In this document: positions 1 to 5,145 of the stretch, piece after piece
How the letters are laid out: each line of letters opens with the position of its first letter
Position numbering within the stretch: position 1 is the first letter of the stretch
From: Robiginitomaculum sp.
GTDB lineage: Bacteria > Pseudomonadota > Alphaproteobacteria > Caulobacterales > Maricaulaceae
DNA length: 5,145 nt
Direction of reading: 5' to 3'
NCBI GenBank assembly: GCA_016765255.1
Contig: JAESQI010000236.1
Coordinates: 1 to 5,145, forward strand
Program-made: the position numbers and the translations under genes
The notes under the pieces: model-generated
What the model saw: the letters and a program-made list of their open reading frames with translations, nothing else
Databases searched by the model: none
Told to the model about the DNA's origin: nothing

Positions 1-198
1 AGTCACGAGGAAGCAGGGATAGGTTTCGGCGCGTTAAGCGATTTAAGCGACCCTAAGCCTGCCACCCTCGCCCATCATATATCCAAAATGCAAGCGGGCG
101 GAATTATCAAGTCTAAACAAATCGGAAACGGGACAGTTTTTACGGCTAACCTAACGACATTGCGGGCAAGTTTTGATACAGTTTTAAAGGTGACATAA
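1..198 (+). CDS. C-terminal part of a winged-helix transcriptional regulator, probably ArsR family (5' end outside window)
   Basis: Reading frame 1 of the plus strand is open from the window edge to a TAA at 196-198, giving 65 residues with no start in view. The fragment reads as the second half of a winged helix-turn-helix domain. FGALSDLSDPKPATLAHHI (residues 9-27) fits the helix-turn-recognition-helix, where ArsR proteins typically have a TLSHHL-like motif. KMQAGGIIKSK (29-39) fits the following LxxAGLVxxR-type segment. IGNGTVFTAN (41-50) fits the beta-hairpin wing, and a short terminal helix follows. The family role is DNA binding, usually as a dimeric repressor. The ligand cannot be inferred: the visible part has no Cys and the N-terminal part is missing. 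It converges on sucB with 3 bp between stop codons, so a shared function is not implied. Another winged-helix family (for example MarR-like) is possible. The coding call is firm; the ArsR label is moderately sure. Confidence 0.72.
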   Translation, partial: SHEEAGIGFGALSDLSDPKPATLAHHISKMQAGGIIKSKQIGNGTVFTANLTTLRASFDTVLKVT

Positions 199-201
199 AA
201 C

Positions 202-1674
202 CTATAAATCAAGCAACATCCGTTCTGGATCTTCGAGGCAATCTTTCACGCGGACAAGGAAAGTAACCGCGCCCTTTCCGTCGACAATCCGGTGATCATA
301 TGACAGAGCCAAATACATCATCGGGCGGATAACGATTTGATCATCAACTACAACCGCCCGTTTTTCGATTTTATGCATACCAAGAATGCCAGATTGCGGT
401 GGATTGAGAATGGGCGAGGACATGAGCGAGCCGTAAACACCCCCGTTAGAAATGGTGAACGTTCCGCCGCTCATATCGTCCATTGAGAGTTCGCCGTCGC
501 GGGCCTTTTTACCCAGTACGCCAATCCCTTTTTCAATGCCCGCAAGCGAGAGCGTATCCGCATCTCGAAGTACAGGCACAACCAAACCTTTGTCCGTACC
601 AACTGCTATAGAAATATCGTAATAATTTTTATAAATAACATCCGTACCGTCAACTTCAGCATTGACAGTCGGAACATCTTTTAAGGCCGTGACGCAGGCT
701 TTGACAAAAAAGCTCATAAAACCGAGTTTCACCCCGTGTTTATCAATGAACACCTGTTTATATTTCTTACGCATTTCCATAATATTACTCATATCCACTT
801 CATTATAAGTGGTCAGCATCGCGGCTGTATTTTGAGCGTCCTTCAAGCGGCGCGCAATCGTTTGACGCAGGCGCGACATACGCACACGTTCTTCTCTTGA
901 GCTGATTTGATGAGGTGCAGATTGCGTAACAATCGGCGCAGGCGCAGCAGCTTTTGGGGCAGGCTTCGCAAAAAGCGCGTCCCCTTTGGAAATGCGTCCG
1001 TCTTTGCCAGTTCCAGAGATTGCTCCCGCGTCTAAACCTTTCTCTTTGATGATCCGCGCCGCAGACGGCATCGGGTCTTTTATTGTTTTTGAGACTTTTG
1101 AAGTCACAGACCTTGGCGTAGTGGCAGCAACACCTCCCGTAGTCAGAACCCCCAGAGTTGCGCCGATCAACGCCACTTCACCTTCAGCAATAAGGATTTC
1201 GGACAGAACCCCAGCACTCGGAGCCACAAGTTCTTGGGCCGCTTTATCCGTTTCAAGTTCCACCAAGGCTTCGTCCTTAGCTACAATGTCACCGACAGCT
1301 TTGAGCCATTGTGCAACTGTGACTTCTGTCACACTTTCCCCAACATTGGGTACATCAATATTTGTACTATTGCCGCTGGATTTAATGTCAGGTTTTGCTT
1401 TTGCCTCTGTCACAGTTTTTGTAGGGCTTGCCTTTGCATCTGCCGCCGATAATTTAGCAATCAAAGTCCCAATCGTGGCATTCTCACCCTCGCCCACCAA
1501 TATTTCCGTGACCACACCGTCTTCGGGGGCGACCAGCTCTTGGGCGGCCTTATCAGTTTCAAGTTCAACCAGAACTTCGTCTTTCTTGATGCTATCGCCA
1601 ACTTTTTTATACCACCTAGCAATCGTCACTTCTGTAACACTTTCGCCAACATTTGGAACTTTAATATCTGTCAT
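202..1674 (-). CDS. sucB: Dihydrolipoyllysine succinyltransferase, E2 component of 2-oxoglutarate dehydrogenase, with two lipoyl domains
   Basis: This is the E2o core of the 2-oxoglutarate dehydrogenase complex. It accepts succinyl groups on lipoyl-lysine from E1o and transfers them to CoA in the cytoplasm. The 490 residues contain, in order: lipoyl domain 1 (about 3-76, lipoyl Lys42 in ETDKA); a Lys/Thr/Ala linker; lipoyl domain 2 (about 105-178, Lys144 in ETDKA); a Thr/Ser/Lys linker; a peripheral-subunit binding domain (about 201-235, MPSAARIIKEKGL...GKDGRISKGD); an Ala/Pro linker (236-254); and the acyltransferase domain (about 262-490). The last includes TFTISNGGVYGS (405-416) and the catalytic SYDHRIVDG motif (458-466, His461 and Asp465). 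E. coli SucB has about 405 residues and one lipoyl domain, so the extra length is the second lipoyl domain plus linker. The SYDHRIVDG/TISNGGVYGS signature and the position directly after sucA support E2o over the pyruvate E2. It starts at ATG 19 nt after sucA, with a Shine-Dalgarno 8 nt upstream, and ends in TAG. It is probably co-transcribed with sucA. Confidence 0.96.
   Translation of the reverse strand: MTDIKVPNVGESVTEVTIARWYKKVGDSIKKDEVLVELETDKAAQELVAPEDGVVTEILVGEGENATIGTLIAKLSAADAKASPTKTVTEAKAKPDIKSSGNSTNIDVPNVGESVTEVTVAQWLKAVGDIVAKDEALVELETDKAAQELVAPSAGVLSEILIAEGEVALIGATLGVLTTGGVAATTPRSVTSKVSKTIKDPMPSAARIIKEKGLDAGAISGTGKDGRISKGDALFAKPAPKAAAPAPIVTQSAPHQISSREERVRMSRLRQTIARRLKDAQNTAAMLTTYNEVDMSNIMEMRKKYKQVFIDKHGVKLGFMSFFVKACVTALKDVPTVNAEVDGTDVIYKNYYDISIAVGTDKGLVVPVLRDADTLSLAGIEKGIGVLGKKARDGELSMDDMSGGTFTISNGGVYGSLMSSPILNPPQSGILGMHKIEKRAVVVDDQIVIRPMMYLALSYDHRIVDGKGAVTFLVRVKDCLEDPERMLLDL
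1141..1362 (-). repeat. Second copy of the tandem lipoyl-domain coding repeat in sucB
   Basis: This encodes SucB residues 105-178. It aligns without gaps to residues 3-76 at an offset of exactly 102 codons (306 nt), with 50 of 74 residues identical by manual count. The longest identical protein run is the 13-residue core around the lipoyl lysine, from ETDKAAQELVAP and its preceding residues. The DNA is also visibly related, but has drifted at third codon positions. This copy lies closer to the E3/E1-binding domain. Confidence 0.9.
1447..1668 (-). repeat. First copy of the tandem lipoyl-domain coding repeat in sucB
   Basis: This encodes SucB residues 3-76, the N-terminal lipoyl domain with Lys42 at codon 1549-1551. 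It is the partner of the copy at 1141-1362. Both share the opening VPNVGESVTEVT and the lipoylation-site block ETDKAAQELVAP. They differ mostly at surface-type positions such as RWYKK versus QWLKA. The pattern is what an in-frame internal duplication followed by divergence would leave. Confidence 0.9.
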
Positions 1675-1682
1675 AATCTAAA

Positions 1683-1689
1683 CCTACTC
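1683..1689 (-). promoter_or_regulatory. Shine-Dalgarno of sucB
   Basis: On the minus strand the 19-nt sucA-sucB gap contains GAGTAGG ending 8 nt before the sucB ATG. This is a reasonable though imperfect match to the anti-Shine-Dalgarno. It supports the ATG at 1672-1674 as the start, as does the protein beginning immediately before the lipoyl domain (MTDIKVPNVGES). Confidence 0.6.
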
Positions 1690-1693
1690 AATT

Positions 1694-4654
1694 TCATTTT
1701 GTGGCAAAGGCAGCGTCTAATATCGCCTGCTGCTCGGCTTTATGTTTACTGGCAATTCCTGTGGCCGTAGACGCGCTTAACTTGCGCCCAATATAGGCCG
1801 GCCTTGGGTGTTTTGCGTTAATAGCAATCAAGGTTTTTTCCAAAAAATCTTCTATATATTGCCACGCGCCCATATTGCGCGGCTCTTCTTGGCACCATAT
1901 AAATTCTGCATTGCTAAACCGCGATAATTCTTCCTTGAGCGCGTCTCCCGGATAGGGAAATAATTGCTCGACACGCATAAGATAGACATCATTGATTTTT
2001 AAGCGTTCACGTTCTTCAAACAAATCATAATAGACTTTGCCAGTACACAGAAGCACGCGTTTGATTTTATCGTCCTTGACCAAACGCACTTCGCCGTCCC
2101 ACGGATTATATTCCGCGTCGTCCCAGAGCAAACGGTGAAAACACGATCCCGGGCCCATTTCGGCGAGTGTGGAAACACACCGCTTATGACGTAGTAATGA
2201 TTTTGGTGTCATGACCACGAGGGGTTTACGGAAATTACGGGTCACTTGCCGCCGCAAAACATGAAAATAATTGGCAGGCGTCGTGATATTTACCACCTGC
2301 ATATTATCCTCGCCGCAAAGCTGAAGGTAGCGCTCTAACCGCGCTGAGGAATGTTCTGGCCCTTGTCCCTCATATCCGTGCGGTAAAAGCATGACCAGCC
2401 CCGACATACGCAACCATTTTTGCTCGGCAGATGAAATAAACTGATCCATCATTACCTGCGCTCCATTGGCAAAATCACCAAATTGTGCTTCCCACAAAAC
2501 GAGCGCTTTCGGTTCGGTTAAAGAAAATCCGTATTCAAACCCAAGCACCGCATATTCGGACAACATGGAATCAAGGACTTGGTAATATTCTTGTCCGTCT
2601 TCGATGTTATTTAGCGGTGTGTAACGCTCTTCCGTGTCTTGGTGGACAATATGGCTATGTCGTTGGGAGAATGTACCGCGCCCGCTATCTTGGCCAGACA
2701 AACGCACAGCGTGACCTTTTACCAACAATGTCCCAAAGGCCAAATGCTCGGCCAACGCCCAGTCAATATTGTTCCCGTCGTTAATTTTTTTACGGCGAGC
2801 ATTGATCAACTTTTTCAAAGTCCGGTGGCAGCCTGAACCTTCTGGAATGGTGGTAATCCGCTCACCAATATGTTTGAGGTTCTTAATGGCAACCGCCGTA
2901 TCGCCCCTGCGTTTATCATCAGCGTCTGGAAGTTGAATTCCCGACCAGACACCAGCCAGCCAGTCCGGCTCTTTGGTTTTAAAAGATTTAGCCGTCTCAA
3001 ACTCTGCCTCTAGAAAGCCGTAAAATTTCTCGCGCATGGCTGTGTATTTGGCTTCGCTAATTGTCCCATTAGCAATCAACCGCTCCCCGTAGACATCTCG
3101 TGTGGATTTTTTCCCCTTAATGGTTTTATACATTATGGGTTGGGTGAAACTGGGATCATCTCCCTCATTATGACCGTAGCGACGATAGCAAATAAGATCG
3201 AGCACCACATCTTTGCCAAAGGTTTGGCGATATTCCGTTGCCACACGGGCGGCAAAAACCACGGCTTCAGGATCATCACCATTAACGTGAAAAATCGGAG
3301 TTTCTACCATCATAGCAACGTCCGTTGGGTAAGGTGTGGACCGTGAAAAATGCGGCGATGTGGTAAAGCCGATTTGGTTGTTGACAATCACATGCATGGT
3401 GCCACCCGTTTTATAACCAAGCAATCCAGACAGACCAAAACATTCGGTAATGATCCCCTGCCCTGCAAAAGCAGCGTCCCCATGCAAGAGACAAGCCATG
3501 ACCTTCTCGCCTTGAACACTTTCGTGGGTCTCTTGCATCATTTGCTGCTTGGCGCGAGTTTTACCAATGACAACGGGATTAACCGCTTCCAAATGAGAAG
3601 GGTTAGGTGCAAGAGAAAGATGCACTTCATTGCCGTCAAATTCACGGTCGGATGATGCGCCAAGGTGATATTTCACATCGCCTGAGCCAAAATCATCAGC
3701 CCCTGCGCTGACACCGCCAAGAAATTCAAAAAATATCGCCTGATAGGATTTTTCCAATACGCAAGCCAGCACATTTAGACGTCCTCTATGCGGCATACCA
3801 AAATTGATATCCTTAACCCCCATGGCCCCACCAACTTTGATAATTTGTTCAAGGGCAGGGATCAAGCTTTCAGCCCCGTCAAGGCCAAAGCGTTTCGTGC
3901 CCGGATAGCGTTTTTGCAACAAATCTTCAAAGGCTTGCGCTTCAATCAGTTTTTGTAATATTGCCGTGCGGCCTTCGGGTGTGTAGGAAATTTCTTTGCC
4001 AACCCCTTCTATACGTTCCTGCAACCAGCGTTTTTCATCGGGATCAGAGACATGCATATATTGCACACCAAATGTCGAACAATATGTGCGGTGCAGAATT
4101 TCCAAAATCTCGCGTAAACTTGCTGTTTTAAGCCCAAGCATATTATCGATGAAAATAGGGCGGTCATAGTCCGCCTCGCTAAATCCGTATGTGGCTGGAT
4201 CAAGCTCGGGATGTGGCTCACGCTTAACGAGACCTAATGGATCAAGATCACCAATTAAATGCCCCCGTATTCGGTAAGCCCGAATAATCATTAAGGCCCG
4301 CAAACTGTCTTTTGTTGCTTGCTGTATGTCAGCTTGGCTCGCAGACGGCGACTGCATTTTTATTTTTGCAGATATGTCTTGTTCTGGCCACTGCCCCGTA
4401 AGCGCAGACGTCCACTCACCGCCTTCGTCTTGAGGCCAATCTTTACGTTGCCACGATGGGCCATTAGCCGTTTTTTGCACATCCGATATATCCTCGCCAA
4501 GGGCGGCAAAGTAAGCGCGCCAACTTGGGTCAACAGAGTTAGGGTTTTTCGTAAACTTCGCCTGCATTTGTTCAAGGTATTGGGTATTGGCCCCGTCAAG
4601 ATACAATGTGTCCAGAAAATCCTGATTTGCCTTTGAGCGTGGTTTTATCGTCAT
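1694..4654 (-). CDS. sucA: 2-oxoglutarate dehydrogenase E1 component (thiamine-diphosphate dependent)
   Basis: SucA catalyses the rate-setting oxidative decarboxylation of 2-oxoglutarate and succinylates the lipoyl groups of SucB. The 986 residues carry the whole family architecture. An N-terminal E2-binding segment (about 10-50, FLDTLYLDGANTQYLEQM) is followed by an acidic/Trp-rich insert (about 65-100) and AYRIRGHLIGDLDPLG (126-141). The TPP domain (about 235-560) has GMPHRGR (286-292, His289), KYHLGASSDR (328-337), and the TPP/Mg motif from HGDAAFAGQG (391-400) to NNQ (425-427). The transketolase-like pyrimidine domain (about 630-825) has GQDSGRGTFSQRH (654-666) and PHGYEGQGPEHSSAR (758-772). 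The C-terminal domain has QEEPRNMGAWQY (922-933). All expected catalytic motifs are present and the frame is unbroken. It is about 50 residues longer than E. coli SucA, a length common in alphaproteobacteria. The ATG start places the conserved N-terminal helix near residue 10. It lies 56 nt after sucD and 19 nt before sucB. Confidence 0.98.
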   Translation of the reverse strand: MTIKPRSKANQDFLDTLYLDGANTQYLEQMQAKFTKNPNSVDPSWRAYFAALGEDISDVQKTANGPSWQRKDWPQDEGGEWTSALTGQWPEQDISAKIKMQSPSASQADIQQATKDSLRALMIIRAYRIRGHLIGDLDPLGLVKREPHPELDPATYGFSEADYDRPIFIDNMLGLKTASLREILEILHRTYCSTFGVQYMHVSDPDEKRWLQERIEGVGKEISYTPEGRTAILQKLIEAQAFEDLLQKRYPGTKRFGLDGAESLIPALEQIIKVGGAMGVKDINFGMPHRGRLNVLACVLEKSYQAIFFEFLGGVSAGADDFGSGDVKYHLGASSDREFDGNEVHLSLAPNPSHLEAVNPVVIGKTRAKQQMMQETHESVQGEKVMACLLHGDAAFAGQGIITECFGLSGLLGYKTGGTMHVIVNNQIGFTTSPHFSRSTPYPTDVAMMVETPIFHVNGDDPEAVVFAARVATEYRQTFGKDVVLDLICYRRYGHNEGDDPSFTQPIMYKTIKGKKSTRDVYGERLIANGTISEAKYTAMREKFYGFLEAEFETAKSFKTKEPDWLAGVWSGIQLPDADDKRRGDTAVAIKNLKHIGERITTIPEGSGCHRTLKKLINARRKKINDGNNIDWALAEHLAFGTLLVKGHAVRLSGQDSGRGTFSQRHSHIVHQDTEERYTPLNNIEDGQEYYQVLDSMLSEYAVLGFEYGFSLTEPKALVLWEAQFGDFANGAQVMMDQFISSAEQKWLRMSGLVMLLPHGYEGQGPEHSSARLERYLQLCGEDNMQVVNITTPANYFHVLRRQVTRNFRKPLVVMTPKSLLRHKRCVSTLAEMGPGSCFHRLLWDDAEYNPWDGEVRLVKDDKIKRVLLCTGKVYYDLFEERERLKINDVYLMRVEQLFPYPGDALKEELSRFSNAEFIWCQEEPRNMGAWQYIEDFLEKTLIAINAKHPRPAYIGRKLSASTATGIASKHKAEQQAILDAAFATK

Positions 4655-4661
4655 GAACTTA

Positions 4662-4664
4662 CTC
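4662..4664 (-). promoter_or_regulatory. Weak Shine-Dalgarno of sucA
   Basis: Upstream of the sucA ATG the minus strand reads CAGAGTAAGTTC-ATG. The only ribosome-binding candidate is the short GAG (within AGAGT), 7 nt from the start codon. It is weaker than that of sucB. The start is chosen mainly because no other in-frame start fits the conserved N-terminus better. Confidence 0.35.
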
Positions 4665-4678
4665 TGATCTGGTTTTCA

Positions 4679-4693
4679 AATGTACCCTACATT
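4679..4693. repeat. Small perfect inverted repeat in the sucD-sucA gap
   Basis: The plus strand reads AATGTA-CCC-TACATT: two perfectly complementary 6-nt arms around a 3-nt spacer. It is the only clear symmetric element in the 56-nt gap. In the transcript (minus strand) it could form a short, mostly A-U hairpin with a GGG loop. No U-tract follows on the transcribed side, so it does not look like an intrinsic terminator. It could be a protein-binding dyad, a weak processing or stability hairpin, or chance. The symmetry is directly visible; any function is inference. Confidence 0.45.
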
Positions 4694-4710
4694 ACGCATA
4701 TAGATATTAC

Positions 4711-5145
4711 TTAGCCTTTAAGGACATCCATCAAAGTCACACCCAATTTAGCAGGTGAAGGTGATACTGTCACGCCCGCAGCCTCAAGCGCGGCTATTTT
4801 ATCATCTGCCCCGCCCTTACCACCAGACACAATCGCGCCCGCATGGCCCATGGTTCGGCCCGGTGGTGCCGTTCGCCCTGCAATAAAGCCTACAACTGGT
4901 TTGGAGCGTCCTTTTTTGGCTTGATGAGCCAAATATTCCGCTGCTTCTTCTTCCGCAGAGCCGCCAATTTCGCCGATCATAATAATGGATTTAGTTTCGT
5001 CGTCGCCGAGGAATAAATCCAGTACATCAATAAAATTAGTCCCGTTGACTGGGTCGCCGCCAATGCCCACCGCCGTAGTTTGACCAAGGCCAACTTGGGT
5101 GGTTTGGTAAACGGCCTCGTAAGTCAAAGTGCCCGAACGAGACAC
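4711..5145 (-). CDS. sucD: Succinyl-CoA synthetase (succinate-CoA ligase) alpha subunit, C-terminal half
   Basis: With SucC, this enzyme converts succinyl-CoA and NDP/phosphate to succinate, NTP and CoA in the TCA cycle. The visible 144 codons are about the second half of a roughly 290-residue protein. The codon at the window edge is GTG, part of the conserved VSRSGTLTYE motif, so it is an internal Val and not a start. Visible landmarks are GQTTAVGIGGDPVNG (21-35 of the fragment), MIGEIGGSAEEEAA (56-69, with the Glu that faces the phosphohistidine), GFIAGRTAPPGR (86-97), and the phosphorylated His101 in MGHAGAI (codon 4843-4845). GGKGGADDK (108-116) has Gly where GGKGTA is more common. The gene ends in TAA, 56 nt before sucA. 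sucC would be expected upstream, outside the window to the right. Nothing looks broken. Confidence 0.97.
   Translation of the reverse strand: MSRSGTLTYEAVYQTTQVGLGQTTAVGIGGDPVNGTNFIDVLDLFLGDDETKSIIMIGEIGGSAEEEAAEYLAHQAKKGRSKPVVGFIAGRTAPPGRTMGHAGAIVSGGKGGADDKIAALEAAGVTVSPSPAKLGVTLMDVLKG

Noticed and set aside
188..203. AGGT...ACCT as a possible bidirectional terminator at the convergent stop codons
   Set aside because: There are only 4 paired bases around an 8-nt loop, and no clear U-tract follows on either strand.
986..1681. A 231-codon plus-strand open frame, rich in Ser/Thr/Ala/Val and with an internal repeat
   Set aside because: It is wholly antisense to sucB, and its internal repeat is just the mirror image of the two lipoyl domains. 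It has no recognisable domain, while the minus-strand frame is an unmistakable E2.
3350..3655. A 101-codon plus-strand open frame and several shorter frames inside sucA
   Set aside because: They overlap conserved catalytic regions of SucA on the opposite strand and show no family motif or ribosome-binding site.
4694..4710. AT-rich stretch just after sucD (minus strand TAATATCTATA-like) as an internal promoter for sucA
   Set aside because: There is no convincing -35/-10 pair with proper spacing, and AT-rich intergenic bases alone do not support a promoter.
5143..5145. The codon at the right edge read as a sucD start
   Set aside because: It is GTG within the conserved VSRSGTLTYE motif about halfway through SucD, so it is an internal valine at the truncated edge.

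Overview
The window is a core-metabolism locus, almost certainly chromosomal, from a bacterium that is most likely an alphaproteobacterium. The reasons are the gene order sucD-sucA-sucB, the roughly 985-residue SucA with an extra N-terminal segment containing a WP...GEWTSAL-type stretch (E. coli SucA is about 933 residues), and the moderate GC content judged by eye. A closer assignment (for example a moderate-GC Hyphomonadaceae/Maricaulales-like lineage) is only a guess.

Layout: the minus strand carries three consecutive TCA-cycle genes, read from the right edge leftwards. They are the C-terminal half of sucD (4711-5145, cut by the window edge), complete sucA (1694-4654) and complete sucB (202-1674). 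The sucD-sucA gap is 56 nt and holds a small perfect inverted repeat. The sucA-sucB gap is 19 nt and holds a readable Shine-Dalgarno. This looks like one transcription unit. At the left edge, on the plus strand, lies the C-terminal end of a winged-helix (probably ArsR-type) regulator (1-198). Its stop codon is separated from the sucB stop codon by only 3 bp, tail to tail. There is no stretch of 300 bases or more without a gene.

How the genes work together: SucA (E1o) decarboxylates 2-oxoglutarate with thiamine diphosphate and reductively succinylates the lipoyl groups of SucB (E2o). SucB passes the succinyl group to CoA. SucD, with SucC outside the window, converts succinyl-CoA to succinate with substrate-level phosphorylation. 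The E3 (lpd) gene needed to reoxidise the lipoyl groups is not directly downstream of sucB on the same strand, because the convergent regulator occupies that place.

The one clearly non-routine feature is that SucB carries two tandem, closely similar lipoyl domains instead of the usual single one. I see no mobile element, CRISPR array, tRNA/rRNA, or convincing undescribed system.
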